This document shows positions 1 to 5,840 of a stretch of DNA of 6,507 bases, piece after piece. The first letter of the stretch is position 1. Every line of letters starts with the position of its first letter. The stretch is from Paludibacter sp. (lineage in GTDB: Bacteria > Bacteroidota > Bacteroidia > Bacteroidales > Paludibacteraceae): contig WRGS01000133.1 in NCBI GenBank assembly GCA_009787075.1, positions 1-6,507 of the forward strand, read 5' to 3'. The notes under the pieces are model-generated. The model was not told the origin of the DNA. It saw nothing but the letters and a program-made list of their open reading frames with translations, and searched no databases. A program made the position numbers and the translations under genes.

Positions 1-797
1 GCGTGCTGCAAATCGTCATTTAAGCCCGCAAACATAATATATTCAAACGAAAGCCGCCGTTGATGTGAAAAATCGTACTGCCGAAGTTCCGAAATAATTT
101 TTTGTGTAGAAAAGACCTTTTCAATAGGCATAAGCGTTTGCCGTTCTTGAGGAAAAGGCGAATGCAAACTCACGGCAAGATGACAATTGGTTTTTTCGAG
201 AAAAATTTTCATTGCGCCGACAACGCCAATAGTAGAGACGGTAATTCTGTGCGGCGACATCGCAAGTCCGTAATCGGAAGTAAGTATTTCAATGGTTTTC
301 AGCAAGTTATCGAGATTATCAAGCGGCTCGCCCATTCCCATAAACACAATATTAGAGAGTTTCTCGCTTCCAGGTATAGAAAAAATTTGATTTAAAATAT
401 CTGAAACATTGAGATTTGCAACAAAGCCCATTTTTCCTGTCATACAAAAACGGCAATTCATTTTGCAGCCCGCCTGTGTAGAAACGCAAAGCGTCGAGCG
501 TTCTTCTTCGGGGATATAAACCGCTTCAACAAATTGAATTTCAGATGTTTGAAACAGATATTTTTTCGTTCCGTCTTTCGATTCCTGACAATTTGCAGGC
601 GCATTGCGCCCGATTTCAAAATTTTCGGCAAGCAAAATTCTGTTCTTTAATGAAATATTGGTCATTTCATCGAAAGAAATTGCGCGTTTTTTGTAAATCC
701 ATTCGGCAATCTGTTTTGCGGTAAAAGCGGGCATTTGTAGCGATGAAATGCAGGATTTCAGTTCTTCGAGAGTTTTTCCAAGTAAAATATTATTCAT
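1..797 (-). CDS. rlmN: RlmN, dual-specificity 23S rRNA A2503 / tRNA A37 C2-methyltransferase (3' end cut by window edge)
   Basis: Reading the minus strand from the ATG at 797-795 gives 265 codons without a stop, running off the left edge. The protein is a radical-SAM methyltransferase that adds a methyl group to C2 of adenosine 2503 in 23S rRNA, and in the family also A37 of some tRNAs. Visible hallmarks are the family motif LCVSTQAGC with the CxxxCxxC iron-sulfur ligands at Cys111, Cys115 and Cys118; Cys104, which aligns with E. coli Cys118, the cysteine that resolves the protein-RNA adduct; the GMGEPLDN segment at about 154-161; and SLHSP at about 210-214. The second catalytic cysteine (E. 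coli Cys355) would lie beyond the window and cannot be checked. The N-terminal helical region (about 1-70) fits the family. The ATG at 797 is supported by a TAnnTTTG promoter box just upstream and a protein start (MNNILLGKTLEELK) typical of the family. It is divergent from lptB. Confidence 0.95.
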   Translation of the reverse strand, partial: MNNILLGKTLEELKSCISSLQMPAFTAKQIAEWIYKKRAISFDEMTNISLKNRILLAENFEIGRNAPANCQESKDGTKKYLFQTSEIQFVEAVYIPEEERSTLCVSTQAGCKMNCRFCMTGKMGFVANLNVSDILNQIFSIPGSEKLSNIVFMGMGEPLDNLDNLLKTIEILTSDYGLAMSPHRITVSTIGVVGAMKIFLEKTNCHLAVSLHSPFPQERQTLMPIEKVFSTQKIISELRQYDFSHQRRLSFEYIMFAGLNDDLQH

Positions 798-820
798 TTA
801 TAATTTTATTATTTTAAGTA

Positions 821-828
821 CAAAGGTA
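821..828 (-). promoter_or_regulatory. Candidate -7 box of the rlmN promoter
   Basis: On the minus strand this reads TACCTTTG, matching the Bacteroidota housekeeping consensus TAnnTTTG. A start site about 7 nt downstream would leave a leader of under 20 nt before the rlmN ATG. I see no good TTTG at -33. The box directly abuts the -33 region of the divergent lptB promoter, so the two polymerases may compete. The call rests on consensus match and position only. Confidence 0.55.
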
Positions 829-829
829 G

Positions 830-858
830 TTGTTTTATACAAAAAACTCTTATCTTTG
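830..858 (+). promoter_or_regulatory. Candidate lptB promoter (TTG -N18- TATCTTTG)
   Basis: TATCTTTG at 851-858 matches the Bacteroidota -7 consensus TAnnTTTG, and TTG at 830-832 lies 18 nt upstream as a plausible -33 element. The predicted start site (about 865) gives a leader of roughly 14 nt before the ATG at 879. The same TTG-N18-TAnnTTTG arrangement appears at the promoter of the cysteine-rich membrane protein gene in this window, which strengthens both calls. Confidence 0.65.
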
Positions 859-878
859 CACTTTTAATTTTCAATTAA

Positions 879-1619
879 ATGATACTTCGCACCGAACATT
901 TATACAAAAAATATGGCAAACGAACTGTTGTAAATGATGTTTCCATTGACGTGCAGCAGGGTGAAATTGTTGGTTTGCTCGGACCGAACGGTGCGGGAAA
1001 AACCACAACTTTTTATATCACAACAGGCTTAATTACAGCCAATTCAGGCAAAATTTTTCTTGACGATATGGAAATTACAAAATTTCCTGTTTATCGGCGG
1101 GCGCAGTGCGGTATCGGTTATTTAGCGCAGGAAGCGTCTGTTTTTCGCAAAATGACCGTTGAAGATAATATCAAAGCGGTATTGGAAATGACAAAATTTT
1201 CACGCGCATATCAAAAGGAAAAACTTGAATTGCTGATTAAAGAATTTAATTTGGAGCACGTCCGCCGTAATATTGGCGACAGACTTTCGGGCGGCGAGCG
1301 GCGCAGAACGGAAATTGCGCGTTGCCTTGCCATTGAGCCGAAATTTATTATGCTCGACGAGCCTTTTGCCGGCGTTGACCCGATTGCCGTTCAGGATATT
1401 CAGGACATCGTTTGGCATTTGAAAGATAAAAATATTGGAATTCTGATAACCGACCATAATGTTGATGAAACACTTTCGATTACCGACCGCGCATATCTGC
1501 TTTTTGAAGGAAAAATTCTGTATCAGGGAACTTCCCAGCAACTTGCAGAAAATCCCATTGTGCGCGAAAAATACTTGGGACGCGATTTTGAACTAAAAAG
1601 AAAAACAAGAGCGGAATAA
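879..1619 (+). CDS. lptB: LptB, ATP-binding subunit of the LptB2FGC lipopolysaccharide exporter
   Basis: This 246-residue ABC ATPase is close to the usual LptB length (about 240). It would sit on the cytoplasmic face of the inner membrane with LptF and LptG and use ATP to pull lipopolysaccharide out of the membrane towards the periplasmic bridge. All nucleotide-binding motifs are intact: Walker A GPNGAGKT at 35-42, Q-loop glutamine at 84 in YLAQEASVFR, signature LSGGE at 136-140, Walker B FIMLDE at 156-161 with catalytic Glu161, D-loop AGVDP at 164-168, and H-loop His193 in TDHNV. The stretches GIGYLAQEASVFRKMTVEDN and DEPFAGVDPIAVQDIQ are strongly LptB-like and separate it from LivF/LivG-type and generic ABC ATPases. 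The ATG is the first in-frame start after the promoter box. It appears monocistronic: a terminator follows at once, and no lptF, lptG or lptC is adjacent. A nearby OstA/LptA-like gene supports the role. Confidence 0.93.
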   Translation: MILRTEHLYKKYGKRTVVNDVSIDVQQGEIVGLLGPNGAGKTTTFYITTGLITANSGKIFLDDMEITKFPVYRRAQCGIGYLAQEASVFRKMTVEDNIKAVLEMTKFSRAYQKEKLELLIKEFNLEHVRRNIGDRLSGGERRRTEIARCLAIEPKFIMLDEPFAGVDPIAVQDIQDIVWHLKDKNIGILITDHNVDETLSITDRAYLLFEGKILYQGTSQQLAENPIVREKYLGRDFELKRKTRAE

Positions 1620-1625
1620 ATTTAG

Positions 1626-1649
1626 GGGATTTATAAAAATCCTGTTTTT
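1626..1649 (+). terminator. Intrinsic terminator of lptB
   Basis: Seven bases after the lptB stop, GGATTT (1627-1632) pairs perfectly with AAATCC (1637-1642) across a 4-nt ATAA loop. One more G-U pair is possible at the base (1626/1643), and five T residues follow at 1645-1649. The stem is short and AT-rich, but its position and T-tract fit rho-independent termination on the plus strand. Confidence 0.6.
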
Positions 1650-1650
1650 A

Positions 1651-1740
1651 TGTCATTGCAACTGCAAGGAACGAAGTAGGAAGCAATATATAATATTGAT
1701 TTTCAATAGATTGTTGCTGCTGTTCACACGCGCAATTATA
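1651..1740. repeat. Probable decayed dispersed palindromic repeat (GTCATTGC...GAAGCAAT type)
   Basis: The left arm (1651-1687) contains GTCATTGC, GGAACGAAG and AAGCAAT in order. The right arm (1707-1736) reads TAGATTG...TTC...GCAAT, roughly its reverse complement. ATTGC at 1655-1659 can pair with GCAAT at 1732-1736, and CAAT at 1684-1687 with ATTG at 1710-1713. A small inner hairpin TATTG/CAATA (1694-1698/1704-1708) sits at the tip. The motif resembles the GTCATTGCGAGGAACGAAGCAATC repeats I recall from intergenic DNA of many bacteria, Bacteroidota included. Both arms carry many mismatches, so this would be an old copy. Assignment is from memory of the motif, not a search. Confidence 0.45.
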
Positions 1741-1856
1741 ATTTTTTTCTATATTTTTTCATATAAACAGTATTTATATTTGTGCCGTTTTTCTGCAAGA
1801 GAGTAAAAATTTTCTTTAAAATAATTTAAAAAATAACCTAACGTTATGTTGTTCTA

Positions 1857-1941
1857 ATAACCTGAGTTTTGGATAATAAATTTCATAATTTATTGATGTA
1901 TAAGCCATAACGGGCTATTTTTTATCCAAAATTCAGGTTAT
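1857..1941. repeat. 20-bp inverted repeat with 45-nt loop (possible MITE-like element or structured RNA)
   Basis: The left arm at 1857-1876 (ATAACCTGAGTTTTGGATAA) is the reverse complement of 1922-1941 at 19 of 20 positions. The single difference (G1866 opposite T1932) would be a G-U pair in RNA. Two smaller hairpins nest inside: AATAAATT/AATTTATT (1875-1882/1887-1894), which competes with the end of the main stem, and AGCC/GGCT (1903-1906/1913-1916) followed by a T-run. There is no T-tract after the main stem on either strand, so it is not a standard terminator. The total of 85 bp with near-perfect ends fits a miniature inverted-repeat element, but no clear target-site duplication longer than 2 bp is visible. 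Confidence 0.6.
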
Positions 1942-1963
1942 AAGCAAAGATTTTTGTTAAAGT

Positions 1964-2185
1964 TTATCTTCTGTGCGTTTTTTCTGTAAAATTGCCGCAG
2001 TTTTCCTGTTGCTTTTGCTGCATAAGTTCTTTCAAACCGCAACCTGCACAATTTTCGCAATTGTGTGGCATAGCGTTTTTTTTGCCTTTATTTTTATTGA
2101 AAAATATATAAATTTTATATAAAATAAAAATTATTACGGCAAAAAATATCAAACCAACAAGTATTTGCTGTAGTAGAATTGTCAT
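1964..2185 (-). CDS. Small Cys-rich single-pass membrane protein, FeoB-associated type
   Basis: With the start at 2185 this is a 73-residue protein. Residues about 4-29 (LLQQILVGLIFFAVIIFILYKIYIFF) form one membrane segment, followed by a lysine-rich stretch (KNKGKK) and then HNCENCAGCGLKEL, a CxxCxxC cluster at Cys43, Cys46 and Cys49, with a further Cys63. One N-terminal helix, a basic linker and a short CxxCxxC tail match the FeoB-associated Cys-rich membrane protein family, common in Bacteroidota and Firmicutes and often near feoB. Its biochemical role is not firmly known; metal or iron-sulfur binding is an inference from the cysteines. No feoA or feoB is in the window. A longer frame opens at 2233, but the TACTTTTG promoter box at 2205-2212 lies inside that extension, so transcription would begin after the upstream ATG. 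The charged, lysine-rich extra 16 residues also do not look like part of the family. It is divergent from rpoN. Confidence 0.72.
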   Translation of the reverse strand: MTILLQQILVGLIFFAVIIFILYKIYIFFNKNKGKKNAMPHNCENCAGCGLKELMQQKQQENCGNFTEKTHRR

Positions 2186-2204
2186 TTTTCCCTGTAAATT
2201 TATG

Positions 2205-2233
2205 CAAAAGTAAGACAAATTTTTTTTTTTCAA
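2205..2233 (-). promoter_or_regulatory. Candidate promoter of the Cys-rich membrane protein gene (TTG -N18- TACTTTTG)
   Basis: On the minus strand TTG (2233-2231) is followed 18 nt later by TACTTTTG (2212-2205), a match to the Bacteroidota TAnnTTTG box. The predicted start near 2198 leaves about a 13-nt leader before the ATG at 2185. The spacer is mostly an uninterrupted A11 run (T11 on the plus strand, 2220-2230), an unusual composition that could make spacer length unstable. Confidence 0.6.
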
Positions 2234-2243
2234 TTAAAAAAAT

Positions 2244-2251
2244 TACTTTTG
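2244..2251 (+). promoter_or_regulatory. Candidate -7 box of the rpoN promoter
   Basis: TACTTTTG matches TAnnTTTG, and a start near 2258 would give a leader of about 40 nt before the rpoN ATG. The -33 position falls in the T11 tract and has no TTG, so this promoter is weaker by consensus than its divergent partner. The poly-T run may act as an upstream AT-rich element. Confidence 0.5.
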
Positions 2252-2298
2252 CATTCTAATTTTAAGGTAAATAGAGTAAGAGAAAGTTTCTTTTGTAT

Positions 2299-3834
2299 AT
2301 GTTAAAGCAACAACTGCAACAAAAATTACAGCAAAAACTGTCGCCTTCGCAAATTCAGACGATAAAACTTATTGAGGCAACAACCCTTGAACTGGAAGAA
2401 CGCGTTCGTCAGGAATTGGAAGAAAATCCTGCGCTTGAAGAAGATTTTGATTCTTTGGCAGATACTACCTCCATTGACGACATCGCAAAACAGGACGACG
2501 ACCAAAAGGAAACAATGGAAACATCTGATAATGAAGAAAATAATTATGACGATTCTGATTCTGAAGACGAAGATGTTAAATTAAATGCTGATGACTACGA
2601 TTATGGCGAGTACGACAGAATGGACGATGATGTGCCTGCGTATCGTCTTAAAATCAATAATTTAGACCGCGATGCAAAGCAAGAAGAAATTCCAATTTCA
2701 GCTGGAATAACTTTTAAAGAATATTTAGACGAGCAGGTAGGATTTTTGCAACTTAATGAGCGCGAGCGAAATATAGTTCTTTATATTATCGGAAATATTG
2801 ACGATGAAGGATATTTGCGCCGCACACCTGATGTGATGGTTGATGATTTGCTGTTTCAGGTAAATGTGGAATGTTCCGAAGAAGAAATTAAACGGCTGAT
2901 AACTCTGGTGCAAAGTTTGGAGCCTGCAGGCGTTGGCGCGCAAACTTTGCAGGAATGTTTGCTGCTGCAACTTGTACGCAAGCCGCAAACCGACACTGTA
3001 AAATATGCACAAAAAATTATTTCAGATTATTTTGAAGGATTTTCAAAAAAACATTACGAAAAAATTCAGCGTAGTTTGGATATTGACGAAGAAACAATGA
3101 AAAACGTTATCGCAGAAATAGTTAAGTTAAATCCAAAACCCGGAAATACTTGGGGCGGCGATGTGCTTGAACACACAAAAACTACAATTATTCCCGATTT
3201 TACGCTCGAAAACAACAACGGAAAACTGACCGTACATCTTAATCAAAATAATATTTCCGAATTGCACATCAATGCCAATTTTAAAAATATGTTAAATGAT
3301 TTTCATAATAACAAAAAAAATCAAACGCGCGAAATGAAAGATGCAATTATGTTTATCAAACAAAAAGTGGATTCGGCGCAATGGTTTATTGATGCGGTCA
3401 AACAACGCCAGCAAACGCTTTTGGTTACAATGACGGCAATTGTGGAATTTCAGTACAAATTTTTTATCGAAGGACACGAATCGTTTCTCAAACCAATGAT
3501 TCTCAAAGATATAGCAGATATTACAGGTTATGATATTTCTACGATTTCACGCGTGAGCAACAGTAAATATATTCAAACCGAATACGCAATTTATCCTGTA
3601 AAATATTTCTTTTCCGAATCAATTTTGAACGCACAGGGGGAGGAAATTTCAACACGCGAAATTAAAACAATTTTGCAGGAATGTATTGATAGCGAGGATA
3701 AACGCCATCCTTTGAACGATGATGAAGTTGCCGATTATCTGAAAAAATGCGGTTATCAAATTGCCCGACGGACAGTTGCAAAATATCGCGAACAGTTGAA
3801 TATTCCTGCTTCGCGCCTGAGAACTGATTTTTGA
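2299..3834 (+). CDS. rpoN: RNA polymerase sigma-54 factor
   Basis: This 511-residue protein is full-length sigma-54, which directs core RNA polymerase to -24/-12 promoters and needs an ATP-hydrolysing enhancer-binding activator to melt DNA. Region I is the glutamine- and leucine-rich N-terminus (LKQQLQQKLQQKLSPSQIQTIKLIEATTLELEERVRQELEENPALEE). Region II is an acidic linker at about 46-112, packed with Asp and Glu. The core-binding domain spans roughly 130-300, with NIDDEGYL and SLEPAGVGAQTLQECL conserved. The DNA-binding part includes a helix-turn-helix at about 402-424 (LKDIADITGYDISTISRVSNSKY) and the diagnostic RpoN box ARRTVAKYRE at 489-498. The ATG at 2299 is preferred over a TTG two codons upstream because MLKQQLQQKL aligns with the usual start. 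No activator is encoded in the window. The OstA-like gene follows after 17 bp and is probably cotranscribed. Confidence 0.97.
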   Translation: MLKQQLQQKLQQKLSPSQIQTIKLIEATTLELEERVRQELEENPALEEDFDSLADTTSIDDIAKQDDDQKETMETSDNEENNYDDSDSEDEDVKLNADDYDYGEYDRMDDDVPAYRLKINNLDRDAKQEEIPISAGITFKEYLDEQVGFLQLNERERNIVLYIIGNIDDEGYLRRTPDVMVDDLLFQVNVECSEEEIKRLITLVQSLEPAGVGAQTLQECLLLQLVRKPQTDTVKYAQKIISDYFEGFSKKHYEKIQRSLDIDEETMKNVIAEIVKLNPKPGNTWGGDVLEHTKTTIIPDFTLENNNGKLTVHLNQNNISELHINANFKNMLNDFHNNKKNQTREMKDAIMFIKQKVDSAQWFIDAVKQRQQTLLVTMTAIVEFQYKFFIEGHESFLKPMILKDIADITGYDISTISRVSNSKYIQTEYAIYPVKYFFSESILNAQGEEISTREIKTILQECIDSEDKRHPLNDDEVADYLKKCGYQIARRTVAKYREQLNIPASRLRTDF

Positions 3835-3851
3835 TTTATTTATATTGTTTA

Positions 3852-5837
3852 ATGAATTTTATAAGAAAAATAAAATATAATACTTTTTTTTTAATCGCTG
3901 TTTTGTTGATTTCGGGCTTTGCTCTTGCTCAACAACCGCCTGTACGTGGAAAATTGAAAAAAGAAGTGCAATTCTCAATCGCTCCGCAACAAAAAACCGC
4001 CGCTAAACCTGTCCAAAAGCCGATTATTTCTTCACCTGTTCGTGCGCGCCAAATGGTGGAAATGCTGCACGCCGATTTTGTTATCGGAGATGAAGAAAAC
4101 CTGCCCGGAGTTCAACTTATGCGCGGAAATGTGAGTTTTAAGCACGACAACGCCATTATGTATTGCGATAGCGCGTATTTTTATAAACAGGAAAATTCGC
4201 TTGACGCTTTTTCAAACGTGCGGATAATTCAGGCGGACACGCTTTTTATTTATGGCGATTATCTTTATTACGATGGAAATACGCGGCTTGCGCAACTGCG
4301 TGAAAATGTGCGGCTTGTTAATCGCCGTGCAGTGCTGACAACCGACAGTTTGAACTACGATAGAAATACAAATTTGGCTTATTATTTTACAGGCGGAAAA
4401 ATAAAAGACGACAGAAATACGCTTACATCGCTTTGGGGGCAATATTCTACAACAACGGAAATCGCCGTTTTTCGCAAAAATGTTAATCTTGTAAATCCGG
4501 ATTTTGTAATGAATTCCGATACGCTGGTTTATAACACGCGCACGCACATTGCCGATATTGTTGGACCAACGCATATTATTTACAAAAAAGAAACTGATAT
4601 TTATTCTACAAAAGGCTGGTATAATACTGAAAATGAACAATCTATGTTGCTCAATCGCTCGCGGGTTGTTAATAAAAGCGGAAAAACGCTTGTCGGCGAC
4701 ACAATTTTTTACGACAAACATAAAAATGTCGGTGAGGGATTTTCGGAAGTGGAACTGACCGACAGCGCACAGGGAACTACCCTCAGCGGCGATTACGTTT
4801 TTTATAACGATTCGACAGAATACGGTTTTGCAACCGATTCGGCTCTTCTGATTTATTGGAAAGATGCCGAAAGCGCATATATTCACGCAGATACGCTTGA
4901 AACAAAAAAAGAAAAATTTGTTTTTACCTATATTAAATTAAACAAACGCGATTCTGTGATTTTTACCGATTCTCTTAAAATTCAGCAGGATACTATTGTT
5001 TTAACTGATACAATTAAAATTGAGCGGGATTCTTCTTACAATATGGCTTTTGCATATCATCAAGTGCGAATGTATCGTTCTGACATTCAGGGAATTGCCG
5101 ATTCGCTAACTTATTCCACGCGCGATTCTGTGGTCAATTTATACGGTTTGCCTGTGGTTTGGGCGCAGGAAAATCAGGTTTCGGGCAATGAAATTCATAT
5201 TTTTACAAAAAACAAACAGGCAGAGCGAGTACAGATTATTCGCGATGCAATAATGTCGCAAAAAACCAACGATGAGCAGTATTTCAATCAAGTTTCAGGA
5301 AAGGAAATCATTGCAAATTTGGACAGCGGGCAATTGCGGCACGTTTTTGTAAATGGAAATGCCGAAACAATTTATTTGCCCATTGACGATGCCGACAGCA
5401 CGATGATTGGATTGAACAAATCGCAAAGCAGTTATGTCAATATGTTTTTTAAAGATAAAAAAATTGAAAGAGTAATTTTGACAACTGTTTCGCAAGGGTC
5501 AATGTTTCCGCTTGGGCAACTTTCGGGCGGTGATTTATATTTGAAAAACTTTTTTTGGGCAGAAAATCAGCAACCCGTCAGTCCGATAGATGTTTTCCGC
5601 ACGCCCGAAAATACCGAGCGAAAAATGCTCGGCAATACCCAAAACAAAACCGCCATTGGAATTGCCGCATCGGACAATACTGCCGACAATTCGTCAGGCA
5701 AGCGTCAAAGCAGCGACAGCAACCAATCCAATTCTTTAACGCCGCAGCGAAATGACACAACACCGCTTGACAACCAAAGCGTCAGAGGAATAAACAGAGA
5801 TAGAACAGGCAGACAGCAATTAAAAAACATCGAATAA
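3852..5837 (+). CDS. OstA/LptA-like periplasmic protein, likely lipopolysaccharide transport
   Basis: With the ATG at 3852 the protein has 661 residues and begins with a signal peptide: basic MNFIRKIK, a hydrophobic core, then ALA-QQ with predicted cleavage after Ala26. No lipobox cysteine is present, so export to the periplasm is expected. Residues about 75-290 are successive beta-rich OstA/LptA repeats, with recurring units such as GNVSFKHDNAIMYCDSAYFY, ADTLFIYGDYLYYDG and AVLTTDSLNYDRNTNLAYY. A second OstA-like block covers about 400-545 (DIQGIADSLTYSTRDSVVNLYG). In the Lpt system such jellyroll repeats form a trough carrying lipid A chains between membranes; applying that here is inference. 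The protein is far longer than E. coli LptA (about 185), as is common for Bacteroidota OstA-like proteins. Between the blocks (about 350-400) lies an insert with TDSLKIQQDT and TDTIKIERDS, and the last 75 or so residues are a polar tail. A TTG start at 3831 overlapping the rpoN stop is possible but puts seven extra residues before the signal peptide. Confidence 0.85.
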   Translation: MNFIRKIKYNTFFLIAVLLISGFALAQQPPVRGKLKKEVQFSIAPQQKTAAKPVQKPIISSPVRARQMVEMLHADFVIGDEENLPGVQLMRGNVSFKHDNAIMYCDSAYFYKQENSLDAFSNVRIIQADTLFIYGDYLYYDGNTRLAQLRENVRLVNRRAVLTTDSLNYDRNTNLAYYFTGGKIKDDRNTLTSLWGQYSTTTEIAVFRKNVNLVNPDFVMNSDTLVYNTRTHIADIVGPTHIIYKKETDIYSTKGWYNTENEQSMLLNRSRVVNKSGKTLVGDTIFYDKHKNVGEGFSEVELTDSAQGTTLSGDYVFYNDSTEYGFATDSALLIYWKDAESAYIHADTLETKKEKFVFTYIKLNKRDSVIFTDSLKIQQDTIVLTDTIKIERDSSYNMAFAYHQVRMYRSDIQGIADSLTYSTRDSVVNLYGLPVVWAQENQVSGNEIHIFTKNKQAERVQIIRDAIMSQKTNDEQYFNQVSGKEIIANLDSGQLRHVFVNGNAETIYLPIDDADSTMIGLNKSQSSYVNMFFKDKKIERVILTTVSQGSMFPLGQLSGGDLYLKNFFWAENQQPVSPIDVFRTPENTERKMLGNTQNKTAIGIAASDNTADNSSGKRQSSDSNQSNSLTPQRNDTTPLDNQSVRGINRDRTGRQQLKNIE

Positions 5838-5840
5838 ACA

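Larger units (their letters stand above)
1620..1963. other. Gene-free, hairpin-rich stretch between convergent lptB and the Cys-rich membrane protein gene
   Basis: I see no credible protein-coding gene in these 344 bp. From left to right they hold the lptB terminator, a two-armed ATTGC/GCAAT palindromic region (1651-1740), a very AT-rich segment (1741-1834) with a lone TAnnTTTG match at 1775-1782, an imperfect 16-bp palindrome around TAACGTTA (1835-1850), and a 20-bp inverted repeat with a 45-nt loop (1857-1941). The flanking genes converge on it, so no gene promoter is expected here. No tRNA or rRNA is apparent. Confidence 0.7.

Noticed and set aside
102..395. 97-codon plus-strand open frame
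   Set aside because: It overlaps conserved rlmN coding sequence on the opposite strand, including the GMGEP and SLHSP motifs, and its translation resembles no family I know.
1857..1941. Inverted repeat as bidirectional intrinsic terminator for the convergent genes
   Set aside because: The loop is 45 nt and neither strand has a T-run after the main stem. lptB already has a better candidate terminator at 1626-1649.
1835..1944. Integron attC-like site (ACCTAAC at 1836-1842 fits RYYYAAC)
   Set aside because: No matching GTTRRRY partner with complementary sequence is present at the other end, and no integrase or cassette organisation is visible.
1620..1963. CRISPR array, tRNA or riboswitch in the gene-free stretch
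   Set aside because: There are no regularly spaced direct repeats, no cloverleaf, and no recognised aptamer. The genes on both sides end here, so a leader riboswitch would have nothing to control.
2186..2233. Upstream ATG at 2233 extending the Cys-rich protein by 16 residues
   Set aside because: The TACTTTTG box lies within this extension, so a transcript from it would start after the upstream ATG. Starting at 2185 also gives the expected family architecture.
3831..3851. TTG start of the OstA-like gene overlapping the rpoN stop
   Set aside because: The ATG at 3852 gives a normal signal peptide. The extra seven residues add nothing typical and TTG is a less likely start, although translational coupling cannot be excluded.
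4212..4886. 224-codon open frame on the minus strand
   Set aside because: It lies wholly inside the OstA-like gene, antisense to clear beta-repeat coding, and its translation has biased Cys/Ile/Phe content with no recognisable domain. It is a shadow frame.
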